Below are positions 13,911 through 23,446 of a stretch of DNA of 64,000 nucleotides, in pieces. A program made the translations under genes and the position numbers. The notes below the pieces were generated by a model. The model was not told the DNA's origin. It worked only from the letters and a program-made list of their open reading frames with translations, and did no database searches. Numbering within the stretch: position 1 is the stretch's first letter; each line of letters opens with the position of its first letter. Source of the DNA: Shewanella basaltis (lineage in GTDB: Bacteria > Pseudomonadota > Gammaproteobacteria > Enterobacterales > Shewanellaceae); the NCBI RefSeq assembly GCF_023283885.1, contig NZ_JAKILA010000015.1, positions 48,632-112,631 on the forward strand, given 5' to 3'.

Positions 13911-15275
13911 ATGTCGTTAAATGTTGTTATCTTAGCTGCAGGCAAAGGAACTCGCATGCGCTCAGATTTACCCAAGGTGCTGCATCCCATCGCCCATAAA
14001 AGCATGGTTCAGCATGTTATTGATACCGCGAATTCGTTAGGCGCACAGGGTATTCAATTAGTGTATGGTTACGGTGCTGAAAAATTACAGGCAACCTTAG
14101 GTGAGCAAGCGCTTAATTGGGTGTTGCAAGCTGAGCAGCTAGGTACTGGCCATGCTGTAGCACAGGCCAATCCTAACATTAACGACGACGATACCGTATT
14201 GATCCTTTACGGTGATGTACCGCTTATTCAACAATCTACACTCGAAAACTTGCTCGCCGCACGTGAAAAAAATGGCCTGGCGATTTTAACTGTTAATCTT
14301 GCTAACCCAACAGGTTACGGTCGTATCGTAAGAGAGTTTGGCAAAGTAGTGGGGATTGTGGAGCAAAAAGATGCTAATGCGGACCAGTTAAAAATTACCG
14401 AAGTTAACACAGGTATTATGGCGGTCCCCGGTAAGCAATTAAAAGCATGGTTAAATCGGTTATCAAACAACAATGCTCAAGGCGAATACTATTTAACTGA
14501 CATTATTGCCATGGCACATGCTGATGGTGTCGCGATAACCACATCACAACCTCAGTCTGCAATTGAGGTAGAAGGTGCCAATAACCGTGTGCAACTAGCA
14601 CAGTTAGAGCGAGCATACCAAGCCCGCGCCGCTGAAAAACTTATGTTAGAAGGTGCTAATTTACGTGATCCTGCTCGTATTGATATTCGCGGTGAAGTGA
14701 GCGTGGGTATGGATGTGATGATTGACGTTAATGTTATATTACAAGGTAAAGTAGTATTAGGTAATAATGTCACGATTGGCGCAGGTGCTATTCTGATTAA
14801 CTGTGAAATAGCCGATAACGCAGAAATTAAGCCATACACTATTGTAGAAGGCGCAAAACTTGGCCAAGCAGCAAGTGCGGGACCTTTTGCCCGTTTACGT
14901 CCAGGGGCTGAATTAAAACAAGACGCCCATATCGGTAATTTTGTTGAAATCAAAAAATCAGTATTAGGTGTAGGCTCTAAAGCGGGTCACTTAAGTTACT
15001 TAGGCGATGCTGTCATTGGCTCAGGGGTCAATATTGGCGCAGGTACTATTACCTGTAACTACGACGGGGCTAACAAGTTTATTACCACCATTGAAGACGG
15101 TGTGTTTGTTGGCAGTGACACGCAATTAGTTGCGCCAGTCACTATTGGCAAAAATGCAACCTTAGGTGCTGGATCTACTATCACTAAAGATGTTGCACAA
15201 GATGAACTTGTTATCACTCGTGTAAAACAGCGTCATATCACTGGCTGGCAACGTCCAGTAAAAATAACCAAGTAA
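13911..15275 (+). CDS. glmU: Bifunctional GlmU: glucosamine-1-P acetyltransferase / UDP-GlcNAc pyrophosphorylase
   Basis: 454 aa from ATG 13911 (GAAGGGAT ribosome binding site). The N-terminal uridylyltransferase domain opens with [19 protein letters not shown] left-handed beta-helix of hexapeptide repeats occupies about residues 250-440 and carries the acetyltransferase ([20 protein letters not shown]). It makes UDP-GlcNAc for peptidoglycan and LPS. glmS, which supplies the pathway, lies two genes downstream. Confidence 0.97.
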   Translation: MSLNVVILAAGKGTRMRSDLPKVLHPIAHKSMVQHVIDTANSLGAQGIQLVYGYGAEKLQATLGEQALNWVLQAEQLGTGHAVAQANPNINDDDTVLILYGDVPLIQQSTLENLLAAREKNGLAILTVNLANPTGYGRIVREFGKVVGIVEQKDANADQLKITEVNTGIMAVPGKQLKAWLNRLSNNNAQGEYYLTDIIAMAHADGVAITTSQPQSAIEVEGANNRVQLAQLERAYQARAAEKLMLEGANLRDPARIDIRGEVSVGMDVMIDVNVILQGKVVLGNNVTIGAGAILINCEIADNAEIKPYTIVEGAKLGQAASAGPFARLRPGAELKQDAHIGNFVEIKKSVLGVGSKAGHLSYLGDAVIGSGVNIGAGTITCNYDGANKFITTIEDGVFVGSDTQLVAPVTIGKNATLGAGSTITKDVAQDELVITRVKQRHITGWQRPVKITK

Positions 15276-15304
15276 TACAATAAACAGTACTTGCAATATC
15301 CCCT

Positions 15305-15334
15305 AAAACCTCTGCTTACCACAGAGGTTTTTTT
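15305..15334 (+). terminator. Rho-independent terminator after glmU
   Basis: AAAACCTCTG and CAGAGGTTTT form a 10-bp stem with a 7-nt loop, followed by more T residues, 30 bp after the glmU stop. Confidence 0.9.
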
Positions 15335-15395
15335 GTACTTTTATTTCAAATTTCGCGATTAAAAACTAGAAAAAGTTTCATTTACTGTTAAAATA

Positions 15396-15423
15396 TCTTT
15401 CGTTTCGAAACTTATATGAAAGA
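15396..15423. promoter_or_regulatory. Nested palindrome, candidate DeoR-family operator
   Basis: The perfect palindrome GTTTCGAAAC (15402-15411) lies inside a wider inverted repeat, TCTTTC (15396-15401) and GAAAGA (15418-15423). It ends 11 bp before the ATG of the DeoR-type regulator. DeoR-family proteins often bind repeats of the TTTCG type, so autoregulation is a reasonable inference. Confidence 0.5.
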
Positions 15424-15434
15424 TTTTTAATCAA

Positions 15435-16205
15435 ATGACTAAACGTAATACCCAGCAACGTCGCCATTCGATCATTAAATTGGTTAACGAGCAAGGTGAA
15501 GTCAGTGTTGATGAATTGGCCAATATGTTCGCGACATCTGAAGTCACAATCCGAAAAGATTTAGCCATGTTAGAAACCCATGGCTTATTGTTACGCCGCT
15601 TTGGTGGGGCAGTTCCTGTACCACAAGAAATGACACAACTAGCCAACGAAACTTTGTCGCTTAATAAACAGGCGATTGCTGCAAAAGCAGCTGAGCTTAT
15701 TCGTGATCATAATCGGATTATTATTGACAGCGGCAGTACCACCTCGGGGATTGTGCAGCAGCTTAACGATAAGCGTGGCCTCGTGGTGATGACTAATTCG
15801 TTGCAATTAGCCAATGCCATACACGAGCTTGAAAATGAACCCACATTATTGATGACCGGTGGCACCTGGGACCCACATTCAGAGTCTTTTCAAGGGCAGG
15901 TGGCAGAGCAGGTATTACGCTCTTATAACTTTGACCAATTATTTATCGGTGCAGACGGCATCGATCTTGAACGGGGAACCACCACGTTTAATGAGCTTAC
16001 AGGCCTCAGTAAAGTGATGGCCGAAATGTCGCGTGAAGTTGTGGTGTTACTTGAGTCAACCAAAATAGGCCGGCGCATTCCCAACTTAGAACTGCCGTGG
16101 GATGTCATAAATGTAATGGTAACCGACGACAACATTAGCTCACAAGCCGTAGAAACTATTTCAGCACATGGTGTAAAAGTCATACTTGCGCCATATGCCA
16201 ACTAA
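15435..16205 (+). CDS. DeoR-family transcriptional regulator upstream of glmS
   Basis: 256 aa. The N-terminal winged helix (RRHSIIKLVNEQGEVSVDELA, then SEVTIRKDLAMLETHGLLLR) is the DeoR signature. The rest is a DeoRC sugar-phosphate sensor domain with the IIDSGSTTSGIVQQL and FIGADGIDLERGTTTFNE motifs. It is 29 bp upstream of glmS on the same strand. This suggests control of glucosamine-6-phosphate synthesis in response to an amino-sugar phosphate, which is an inference. A palindrome lies just before its start. Confidence 0.85.
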   Translation: MTKRNTQQRRHSIIKLVNEQGEVSVDELANMFATSEVTIRKDLAMLETHGLLLRRFGGAVPVPQEMTQLANETLSLNKQAIAAKAAELIRDHNRIIIDSGSTTSGIVQQLNDKRGLVVMTNSLQLANAIHELENEPTLLMTGGTWDPHSESFQGQVAEQVLRSYNFDQLFIGADGIDLERGTTTFNELTGLSKVMAEMSREVVVLLESTKIGRRIPNLELPWDVINVMVTDDNISSQAVETISAHGVKVILAPYAN

Positions 16206-16234
16206 CTTAAATTGATACAGTAAAGGAAAATAAC

Positions 16235-18064
16235 ATGTGTGGAATCGTAGGCGCTGTTGCGCAAAGGGATGTTGCAGAAATTTTAGTAGAAGGCCTGCGT
16301 CGCCTTGAATACCGTGGCTATGATTCTGCAGGTGTTGCAGTGATTAACCAAGGTGAATTAAGCCGCACTCGCCGTTTAGGTAAAGTACAAGAATTATCTT
16401 CAGCCTTAGATGCAGCGCCACTTGCTGGTGGTACCGGTATTGCTCACACTCGTTGGGCGACACACGGAGAACCAAGTGAACGTAATGCTCACCCACATTT
16501 ATCTGAGGGTGACATCGCGGTTGTACATAACGGCATTATTGAAAACCATAATAAACTTCGAGAAATGCTTAAAGGTTTAGGTTATGTGTTCTCATCAGAT
16601 ACCGACACCGAAGTCATTTGTCATCTAGTGCATCATGAGCTTAAAACAACGGGTAATTTATTGGCAGCTGTTCAAGCAACAGTTAAACAACTTGAAGGTG
16701 CTTACGGTACTGTCGTTATCGACCGTCGTGACAGTGAGCGTATGGTTGTGGCTCGCAGTGGTAGCCCATTAGTGATTGGTTTTGGTCTTGGTGAAAACTT
16801 TGTAGCTTCAGATCAATTAGCATTATTGCCAGTAACCCGCTCATTTGCCTTTTTAGAAGAAGGTGATGTAGCCGAAGTGACGCGCCGTGAAGTCAATATT
16901 TTTGACGTAACAGGAAGCCCAGTTAAGCGCGAAATTAAAGAGTCTGAAGTGACCCATGACGCGGGTGATAAAGGCGAATATCGTCATTACATGCTTAAAG
17001 AAATTTACGAGCAGCCAACCGCCATCACCCATACTTTAGAGGGGCGTATTGCCGGCGGTAAAGTATTAGATTCAGCTTTTGGTGAAAATGCCGCAGAGTT
17101 TTTAAAAGACATTAAACACGTGCAAATTATTGCCTGTGGTACCAGCTATCATGCAGGTATGGCAGCGCGTTACTGGCTAGAAGACTGGGCTGGCGTATCG
17201 TGTAACGTAGAAATTGCATCTGAGTTCCGTTATCGCAAATCGCATTTATTCCCAAATAGCTTATTAGTGACCATTTCACAATCGGGCGAAACTGCTGACA
17301 CATTAGCGGCAATGCGCTTAGCAAAACAGATGGGCTACAAAGCCACACTCACTATTTGTAACTCACAAGGTTCATCATTAGTGCGTGAATCTGACATGGC
17401 TTACATGATGAAAGCCGGTGCAGAAATTGGCGTAGCTTCAACCAAAGCCTTTACCGTGCAACTTGCAGGTTTGTTAATGTTGACCACAGTTATTGGTCGT
17501 TACAATGGCATGTCTAGCGAAATGGAGGCGGCGATTACCCAAAGCTTACTGTCAATGCCCGCTAAGGTTGAGCAAGCTCTAGGGTTAGACGATGCGATTG
17601 CTGAATTAGCAGAAGACTTTGCCGACAAGCACCACGCACTATTTTTAGGTCGTGGCGATCAATATCCAATCGCAATGGAAGGCGCACTTAAACTTAAAGA
17701 GATTTCGTATATTCACGCCGAAGCTTATGCATCAGGTGAATTAAAACACGGCCCATTAGCACTGATTGATGCTGATATGCCTGTGATTGTGGTTGCACCA
17801 AACAACGAACTGCTTGAAAAGCTAAAATCAAACGTTGAAGAAGTGCGCGCCCGTGGCGGTTTAATGTACGTATTTGCCGACAAAGACGCTGAATTTGAGT
17901 CAGACGACACCATGAAGGTTATCCCAGTACCACATTGCGATGAATTCATGGCACCACTGATTTACACCATCCCATTGCAGTTACTGTCATACCACGTGGC
18001 ATTAATTAAAGGCACGGATGTGGATCAGCCACGTAACCTAGCAAAATCGGTGACGGTTGAGTAG
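16235..18064 (+). CDS. glmS: Glutamine-fructose-6-phosphate aminotransferase (isomerising)
   Basis: 609 aa. Cys2 (MCGIVGAV) is the glutaminase nucleophile after Met removal, and the class II amidotransferase domain covers about residues 2-240. Two SIS isomerase domains follow, and the terminus ends in NLAKSVTVE. It makes glucosamine-6-phosphate from fructose-6-phosphate and glutamine. The last 35 nt are nearly those of the TnsD-binding site of Tn7 in E. coli, making this an attTn7 locus. Accessory DNA follows immediately. No glmS ribozyme was seen upstream. Confidence 0.97.
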   Translation: MCGIVGAVAQRDVAEILVEGLRRLEYRGYDSAGVAVINQGELSRTRRLGKVQELSSALDAAPLAGGTGIAHTRWATHGEPSERNAHPHLSEGDIAVVHNGIIENHNKLREMLKGLGYVFSSDTDTEVICHLVHHELKTTGNLLAAVQATVKQLEGAYGTVVIDRRDSERMVVARSGSPLVIGFGLGENFVASDQLALLPVTRSFAFLEEGDVAEVTRREVNIFDVTGSPVKREIKESEVTHDAGDKGEYRHYMLKEIYEQPTAITHTLEGRIAGGKVLDSAFGENAAEFLKDIKHVQIIACGTSYHAGMAARYWLEDWAGVSCNVEIASEFRYRKSHLFPNSLLVTISQSGETADTLAAMRLAKQMGYKATLTICNSQGSSLVRESDMAYMMKAGAEIGVASTKAFTVQLAGLLMLTTVIGRYNGMSSEMEAAITQSLLSMPAKVEQALGLDDAIAELAEDFADKHHALFLGRGDQYPIAMEGALKLKEISYIHAEAYASGELKHGPLALIDADMPVIVVAPNNELLEKLKSNVEEVRARGGLMYVFADKDAEFESDDTMKVIPVPHCDEFMAPLIYTIPLQLLSYHVALIKGTDVDQPRNLAKSVTVE

Positions 18065-18088
18065 GGAGTATGTGTAAGCTTTCCTGTT

Positions 18089-18114
18089 TGTGTGTTGAAA
18101 AAATAGTTTGACCT
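18089..18114. other. Possible relic Tn7-like transposon end
   Basis: A segment beginning TGTGTGTTGAAAAAATAGTT starts 25 bp after the glmS stop, the normal Tn7 insertion point. From memory of Tn7, it resembles the terminal TnsB-binding repeat (TGT end, then GACAAAATAGTT). Only one such repeat is seen, no partner end was found and no tns genes are present. Chance similarity in AT-rich DNA is possible. Confidence 0.3.
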
Positions 18115-18128
18115 AAATTCATATAATT

Positions 18129-18165
18129 AAGCCTCCAGTTAATATCTATTATTGGAGGCTTTTTA
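18129..18165 (+). terminator. Hairpin terminator downstream of glmS
   Basis: AAGCCTCCA and TGGAGGCTT form a 9-bp stem around a 15-nt loop, followed by a T-run, 65 bp after the glmS stop. Confidence 0.8.
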
Positions 18166-18172
18166 TGCGCGC

Positions 18173-18355
18173 TCAAAGAGCATCAGAACGATTACTATCA
18201 GCCAAACCCGCACCTGCTTTTAAATACTTATTTTGCCAAGAATACAAAGTCGATAAGTTGATATTTTCTCGCTTTGTGAATTGACTTAATGATAAGCCAC
18301 TTTCAAGGAGCTTTCTAATGACAACTTGCTTGTGCTCTTCTGGGTAGTGCTTCAC
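18173..18355 (-). pseudogene. Transposase N-terminal fragment (helix-turn-helix)
   Basis: 60 aa from a GTG. The helix-turn-helix (EEHKQVVIRKLLESGLSLSQ, then LSTLYSWQNKYL) is that of IS3/IS911-type OrfA proteins. It stops soon after YLKAGAGLADSN, so only the 5' part of an insertion sequence remains. An IS-end-like sequence, TGTGTCAGGATAGTTGTCGC, lies upstream of it at 18402-18422 (read on the minus strand). The family cannot be fixed. This shows that the DNA after glmS has been hit by transposition. Confidence 0.6.
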
Positions 18356-18483
18356 TCATAACTAACTTACCGCTCCCTGTTTTATTTTGATGAAAAACTT
18401 AGGCGACAACTATCCTGACACAGGGGGAAATAGCCGGTGCTTCTACTTTATAAAATTCGTTATTTAGAACAGCCATACATCAC

Positions 18484-19134
18484 CTAAGCAGGTTCAGTTG
18501 AAAAATATTTAGCACGCGCAACAGTGACATCAATAAACTCTTGCGCCCTTGATACTAATACATCAACCGCACCGTCTTCCATTACGTCGGCTAGTGGAAC
18601 CTCAAACGAGCTGTAATAAGCCTCACTATCAAAATTTTGCATTGGGTTGGGATCTTGTGTCGCTGGGAAATTAGGACACGTATTCCACATACCATAATGC
18701 CAGTTTTTCTCACTATCTTTATATGGAGCATAAATACTTATTTTTAGTGTACTTTTAGCTTCATCAACACTGGTGGAAAGACTTAGTGCATTTGGTTCCG
18801 ATCCATTATTCGAATTCGACATCACAGCAGAGTCAGAATTAACTAAAAATTCAACCAGATATTCACCCACTCTCACTTTGTTATTATCTTCAACGTGTTT
18901 GAATACATAGTAAGTTGATAAAGCAGGCAACATATCCCAACCCCAGCGTTCGAATGGGCTTGTTGTCAGTTGCGCTGGGCGAGTAAACTCTTTAGGTGAC
19001 CAGGTGTAAAAATCAACATTTAAGCCTTTCGCAATTTGCGCTAATGTTGGTAACAAGCGTTGGTAATACGCAGCTAATAATCGACTAGCGCTGCGGACCT
19101 GAATAAAAAGATCATCAGTTTCTGAATTTGGCAT
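18484..19134 (-). CDS. Uncharacterised protein, second gene of a two-gene accessory operon
   Basis: 216 aa and I do not recognise a family. It is soluble, with no signal peptide or membrane segment. The N-terminal part is helical and contains RSASRLLAAYYQRLLPTLAQ, then an aromatic stretch (FYTWSPKEFTRP, ERWGWDMLP). The middle is Ser/Asn-rich and beta-like. The ATG has an AAAGGA ribosome binding site and starts only 2 nt after the stop of the upstream gene, so translation is coupled. The pair sits in an island of mobile DNA beside glmS, which suggests a defence or selfish function, but this is inference from context. Confidence 0.75.
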   Translation of the reverse strand: MPNSETDDLFIQVRSASRLLAAYYQRLLPTLAQIAKGLNVDFYTWSPKEFTRPAQLTTSPFERWGWDMLPALSTYYVFKHVEDNNKVRVGEYLVEFLVNSDSAVMSNSNNGSEPNALSLSTSVDEAKSTLKISIYAPYKDSEKNWHYGMWNTCPNFPATQDPNPMQNFDSEAYYSSFEVPLADVMEDGAVDVLVSRAQEFIDVTVARAKYFSTEPA

Positions 19135-19136
19135 AT

Positions 19137-19994
19137 TTAATCCTTTAAAATATTTTTAAAATAAGATGGTACGGAATGTAACTCAATCGTTTTAAGTGAG
19201 TGTGCCCAAAGGCTTTTCATCGTAAAAGGCTGGGGCTCACCAGCTACTAGCTCAACAAAATTACCTTCTAAAACATCATGATGCAGTGACAAATTATACA
19301 ATGAGTGAGACTTCAGCTCTGCCCACTTAAAGGGTGATATCTGCAATCCATATAAACTTAACCCCTCCAACATATCAAACAGAATAAATCGATCTTGCTT
19401 TGACAAATTAAGGTTAAAACCTGCGCTCTCTTCATTGATTAACTCAACAAGTTGCTCGGTCACAACCGACCATTCTAAAGCAGCAATACTTTTTAAACTC
19501 TCAAACTTATCTAATAATGGCTTAGCCCATTTACTGGCATCTGCTGGTTTAATTCGTCCAATGGCTAAAAAGTATAAATCCTTACCCTGCCCTTGTTCTG
19601 ACTGAATAAAAGACTCTATTTCTCTCTGCCACTGCACTAAGTATTGATCACCACCAGTAGGAGGTTTTACCTCGACGATAATATTACATAAATCAAAATG
19701 AAAAATTGAGTCAGGCTCAACTTGATTTGAAAGTGAAGCTTGATGAAGGGAGAAGCGTGGCCAATAAGTGATGCCTTTAAACTCACCAAAAACATCAGTG
19801 GGCTTGCCATGGTGTGACTTAAACCAATGACCTAGTAAACAGGCTTGCACTGCATCAGATAAATACGCAAAACGCTCAAACACGGTCGAAGTAAGTAAAT
19901 CTTCACGTGCTTTAAAAAGGCTAGACCAGCTCACTGATTCATCAGTGTTTTGTTCAATGCGCCCAGCTTTGCCATGCAATATCGCTTTTAGCAC
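19137..19994 (-). CDS. Uncharacterised protein with PD-(D/E)XK nuclease-like motif, first gene of a two-gene accessory operon
   Basis: 285 aa from a GTG start, with AGGGA 7-8 nt upstream. Residues 93-110 read E93-P-D95 ... I-V-E108-V-K110, with E40 upstream and Q118/Q121 downstream. This is the spacing of a PD-(D/E)XK nuclease core: Asp at the end of one strand, ExK in the next strand, then a helix with Gln. The hydrophobic IIVEVK strand is typical. The C-terminal half looks helical and is unrecognised. The tight coupling to the 216-aa gene suggests the two proteins act together. A DNA-cleaving defence module is possible but not shown by sequence alone. Confidence 0.75.
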   Translation of the reverse strand: MLKAILHGKAGRIEQNTDESVSWSSLFKAREDLLTSTVFERFAYLSDAVQACLLGHWFKSHHGKPTDVFGEFKGITYWPRFSLHQASLSNQVEPDSIFHFDLCNIIVEVKPPTGGDQYLVQWQREIESFIQSEQGQGKDLYFLAIGRIKPADASKWAKPLLDKFESLKSIAALEWSVVTEQLVELINEESAGFNLNLSKQDRFILFDMLEGLSLYGLQISPFKWAELKSHSLYNLSLHHDVLEGNFVELVAGEPQPFTMKSLWAHSLKTIELHSVPSYFKNILKD

Positions 19995-20106
19995 TAATTA
20001 GTCCCTTAATTTCATATCCTTAAACCTAGCAGTGATATTACACCAACTTAGGATTCGAAGTTGTTAAATATCAACTCGCTAATTAAAATTTTTTAAACGA
20101 AATTAA

Positions 20107-20129
20107 TAAGACACCCAAGATTGTTGGCT
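20107..20129 (+). repeat. 23-bp direct repeat, copy 1
   Basis: Matches 22 of 23 bases with 23974-23996; both contain ACCCAAGATTGTTGGCT. This copy sits exactly at the left boundary of the truncated Rhs reading frame, with a stop codon shortly upstream in that frame. The two copies bracket 3.9 kb of mobile debris. Confidence 0.85.
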
Positions 20130-21357
20130 TGAGCCGTTTAAAAGCGTCTAACAGTGCGTTTGGGAATATTACATTCAAATATTATGCTGTCGGGAACTTA
20201 CGCAATCGGACAATTACTGGCGGTAATTCATTAGGCGGTTCGCAGCATAATGCGACCATGAATTTCAACAACTTAAATCAAGTATCAAGTGTTGTTACAC
20301 CTTCAGGGACTCGAAGTTTTGGCTACGATAGCCGAGGTAATGTTACAAATAATGGTATCTACTCCTTCAGCTATGATTTAGCTAACCAACCAACATCGCA
20401 AGGTTCGAGTATTTTCGTTTACGATGGGAATCTGAAGAGAGTTAAAAAACAGCCAATGGGAAAACCGTATATTTCGTATACACCAAAGAAGCTGGACTTG
20501 TCAGTCAATATAACAAAACGACCAGCCTACACACAGACCTTGTTCGACTCGGTAAGCAGTTAATTGCGAGAGTAGAGAGCGCAGGAAGCATTGTCGACAG
20601 TAGTACATTACCTTTTAATGACACAATCTATTCTAAACCTGCAGGTGGGTTATCTGGTTATGATTATTATCTGCCATTTGGAAAATCGATAAGTGATGAA
20701 AACAGTAGCGACAATGCCATCGGCTTTACTGGGCATGTAAAAGATGACTCTGGGTTAACTTATATGCAGGCACGATACTATGATCCAGTCATAGGTCGTT
20801 TCTATTCGAATGATCCGGATGGTACTATGGATCATTTAAGTATTGGCAATATTCAAGGGTTTAATCGCTATGCTTATGGGAATAATAACCCTTACCGATA
20901 CATAGACCCAACTGGTATGGCACCTGAAGATATTGATGAGCCAAAATCGCAAGGGAATACTGAAAAAGCAATTGAAATGATTTCCGATTTCTTTAGTAGT
21001 ACACAAGAAACTGCTGATACAGTACAAACTGAAATAAGTGAAGTCGCAGAAGAGATAACACCAAGCAGAGAGAAGGCTCATGCTGTTGGTTCAGTTACTG
21101 CTGTAGGATTAACTGTAGCTTCTGTTACAACACCTTGTACCGCTCTATGTGGAGGTGCAGCAACAGCAATAAGTGCAGCTCAGGCCACAGATCATGCAAT
21201 ACAAGGAAAACCTGTTGATGCTGCTCTTGCGTTACTGCCAGCAGGAGCAGGTAAAATAACATCGGCAACATTTAAGGCTACCCAACAGGTATCTAAAGCC
21301 GAAGCTGGTGCAATTGTGGATGCAACTTTAAGTGCGGTTCAAATTATTGATAAATAA
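20108..21357 (+). pseudogene. Rhs/YD-repeat protein, 3' part, truncated and frameshifted
   Basis: Translating from the left boundary gives YD-repeat sequence (FGYDSRGNVTNNGIYSFSYD, YDGNLKRVKK). The frame then shifts near 20453, where one A seems lost (a restored base gives QPNGKTVYFVYTKEAG). It continues in another frame through GYDYYLPFGK, FTGHVKDDSGLTYMQARYYDP and the Rhs core end NRYAYGNNNPYRYIDPTG. After DPTG comes a variable C-terminal region of about 145 aa, Ala/Thr-rich, with no recognisable toxin domain. Thousands of bases of the 5' end are missing. The surviving 3' end probably remained as an orphan toxin/immunity cassette, now non-functional. Confidence 0.85.
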
Positions 21358-21361
21358 CAAA

Positions 21362-21634
21362 ATGAAAAACATATATAAAATTTTATTTTTAGCAGTTAGT
21401 GTAGCTTGGTTGGTAATTAGCAGAATATTTTATACTGAGAATACTTCTATTGAGTATTGGGCTTTAGTAACTGTTATTTATTCGATAGGCATACATTGGA
21501 TGTATGCATATGTATTTAACTTAGATATGCATTACAATGTTGGCAAAGTGAAACCTAGTGAAAATAAAATAGCACGTTTGTTATTGTTTCTTGCTGGGGC
21601 GGCAATATGTGTTGCTATAACTTGCTATGTTTAA
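21362..21634 (+). CDS. Small three-helix membrane protein, candidate Rhs immunity protein
   Basis: 90 aa from ATG 21362, 4 nt after the Rhs stop. There are three hydrophobic segments: about residues 5-25, 32-52 and 70-90. No family is recognised. A small gene directly after an Rhs variable C-terminus is the classic position of the cognate immunity gene, and a membrane location would suit a membrane-acting toxin. The assignment rests on position. Confidence 0.6.
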   Translation: MKNIYKILFLAVSVAWLVISRIFYTENTSIEYWALVTVIYSIGIHWMYAYVFNLDMHYNVGKVKPSENKIARLLLFLAGAAICVAITCYV

Positions 21635-21683
21635 ATAAAATTTTTCCGTAATTCGTTAGATTGTTCTCAATGCCTCGGAAACC

Positions 21684-22932
21684 CAGAGCGACCGCATGAA
21701 TGCTTAAATTTCAATCAAGCTAGCAAAACCAGCTCTTAATACATCTTCTAAATACTCAGGTTTCATCCATGCTCGTTTTTGTTTCATCGGGATACTTCCC
21801 TTAGAGGGTTCTGAGCGGAGCATATTTAACGATAGTTTGCGTAATAATGACCAATTCTCTGCTGCATGATTTTGATAAATCTGGCAATGGTCTTCACCCA
21901 TTGAAGCATCTAGCACCCAGTGTAAACTGTTTTCGATAGACCAGTGAGAGCGCACGGCATCTGCAAATTTTTGCTCTGGTAATTCTGCCGAACTTATATA
22001 GTATCGATAAGTTAATGCTCCTTTACCATCGCAATGTCTATAGCTCATCGCCATACCAATTGAACGTAACCCTAGCCATTCACTAAAGTCACCTTCAAGT
22101 TCATTTGCACTAAGTACATGATAAGCTCGCGCTTCAACTCTACCGTGTTTGTTCTCGATAGCTAGCGGTGATAAAGGGGCTTGCCGTATTGAGGAAAAAG
22201 CCGAAACTATCGCATCATGCAATGATTTTTGATTCGATTTTACAGCAAGTAGATAATCACCATCTTGCTTTACTATTTGTGCCGCAATTGATTTCTGGCA
22301 CCCCATCGCATCGATGGAAACAAGTTTTTCATTTATGTCTAAGAGTCGTAGTAAATCTGGAATGGCGGTGATTTCGTTAGATTTGTTACTGGTCTTTAAT
22401 TGCCCCAGCACTAACTTATTTTCGCAAGCAAATGCGTTGACCATGTGTATCGTTGATAAACGGTCATTACGCTGATAAGAACCTTTTAACGTTTTTCCAT
22501 CTATCGCTATAAGTTGGCCATCACTTGCATTGTGGACTGCTTGCATCCATTGTATGAAACATGCACTAAACTCATCGGGATCAATGCGAGAAATAATTCG
22601 TGCAATGGTATCATCAGCAGGTACACCTTCTTTTAAGTAACCGTGCTTTTGAAACCACGCTATATGACCATCAGCATAACAATGTATATCAGACCAACCT
22701 TCTGCGCCCGCGATGACGGCACATAAGCTCACAAATAATATATCCTCTAAAGGGTATGTTACCTTGGCCGTTTGGCGCTGGTCGATGATGTGACTAAAGT
22801 GGCTTGTGAAGGCTTCGATATACATGCTTATACTCCTGAAAAGAGAGTATAAGATCACGAACGCTGTATTAGGTCAAATAAGATTTAATCGATAGCGTAT
22901 TTTGTTTAAAAAACGTTCGCGATCTCACCCTG
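21684..22932 (-). mobile_element. ISAs1-type insertion sequence
   Basis: An intact transposase frame bounded by two imperfect terminal sequences that both begin CAG when read inward: CAGAGCGACCGCATGAATG on the left and CAGGGTGAGATCGCGAACG on the right (11 of 19 match). I saw no target-site duplication, so the exact borders are uncertain or the locus was rearranged after insertion. The right border falls inside a coding frame (see 22933-23001). Confidence 0.65.
21704..22825 (-). CDS. ISAs1-family transposase (DDE)
   Basis: 373 aa from ATG 22825, chosen because AGGAG lies 7 nt upstream; the frame is open 33 nt further. Family motifs include YPLEDILFVSLCAVIAGAEGW near the N-terminus, IAIDGKTLKGS with the first catalytic Asp, SIDAMGCQ with the second, and RSHWSIENSLHWVLDASMGED towards the end with the catalytic Glu. 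All are present and the frame is undamaged, so the enzyme may still be active. Confidence 0.93.
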   Translation of the reverse strand: MYIEAFTSHFSHIIDQRQTAKVTYPLEDILFVSLCAVIAGAEGWSDIHCYADGHIAWFQKHGYLKEGVPADDTIARIISRIDPDEFSACFIQWMQAVHNASDGQLIAIDGKTLKGSYQRNDRLSTIHMVNAFACENKLVLGQLKTSNKSNEITAIPDLLRLLDINEKLVSIDAMGCQKSIAAQIVKQDGDYLLAVKSNQKSLHDAIVSAFSSIRQAPLSPLAIENKHGRVEARAYHVLSANELEGDFSEWLGLRSIGMAMSYRHCDGKGALTYRYYISSAELPEQKFADAVRSHWSIENSLHWVLDASMGEDHCQIYQNHAAENWSLLRKLSLNMLRSEPSKGSIPMKQKRAWMKPEYLEDVLRAGFASLIEI

Positions 22933-23001
22933 ACTACACAAGCAACTTTAAATGAAAATATAGATAAGGTTGAAGATGCAATTATCGAAATTGAAGAGTA
23001 A
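22933..23001 (+). pseudogene. 3' remnant of a gene interrupted by the ISAs1 element
   Basis: Immediately to the right of the IS border an open frame of 22 codons reads TTQATLNENIDKVEDAIIEI, then EE and a stop. It looks like the helical C-terminus of a protein and overlaps the start of the next gene. By position it may be the tail of a second Rhs-associated toxin. The segment is short, so confidence is low. Confidence 0.35.
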
Positions 23002-23428
23002 ATTAAAAGCTTTGGGATTAGTTATTTTAATCTTTATTACGGCGTTTTTTTGGTTTGCATTTTTTAACTCTATATTATCTTCTGATAAAAATGTTGAAGG
23101 CGTTCTTATTGGATTTAATTGTGAAATAAACACCAAATATAAAACAAAATATGATTACGATATCTTTATCGAAGGTGGAATACATTACAGCAGTAGAAAC
23201 ATTATCGCGTGTGGTTCACTAGATAGTGCTATCATAGGTGAGCATATTTCTTTAATAGTAAGAGGTAATGAATTTCTATCAGTTTCACAAAATAATAGAG
23301 AATTACTCAGCTATTCTAGTTTAAGTAAAAACAATGCTAATGGGCTAGCAGGTATATTCATTATTTCATTGCTCCTTACAATGTTTTCTATTAGAGAATT
23401 TCAAAATTTTGTTCGCAAAAATGATTAA
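22976..23428 (+). CDS. Uncharacterised membrane protein, candidate second immunity protein
   Basis: 150 aa from ATG 22976 (AAGG 6 nt upstream; a TTG at 22970 is the alternative). One hydrophobic segment lies at each end: about residues 10-30 and 123-143. The extra-membrane part between them has two Cys. No family recognised. It overlaps the end of a truncated upstream frame and is followed by a good terminator, as expected for the last gene of a toxin/immunity cassette. AT-rich compared with the neighbouring core genes. Confidence 0.55.
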   Translation: MQLSKLKSKLKALGLVILIFITAFFWFAFFNSILSSDKNVEGVLIGFNCEINTKYKTKYDYDIFIEGGIHYSSRNIIACGSLDSAIIGEHISLIVRGNEFLSVSQNNRELLSYSSLSKNNANGLAGIFIISLLLTMFSIREFQNFVRKND

Positions 23429-23446
23429 GCTGTATGCATTGAATCC

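Noticed and set aside
16206..16234. glmS ribozyme or riboswitch
   Set aside because: Only 29 bp separate the regulator stop from glmS, far too short for the glmS ribozyme.
21671..22945. Target-site duplication for the ISAs1 element
   Set aside because: Flanks (GGAAACC on the left, ACTACACAAG on the right) do not match, so no duplication is claimed.
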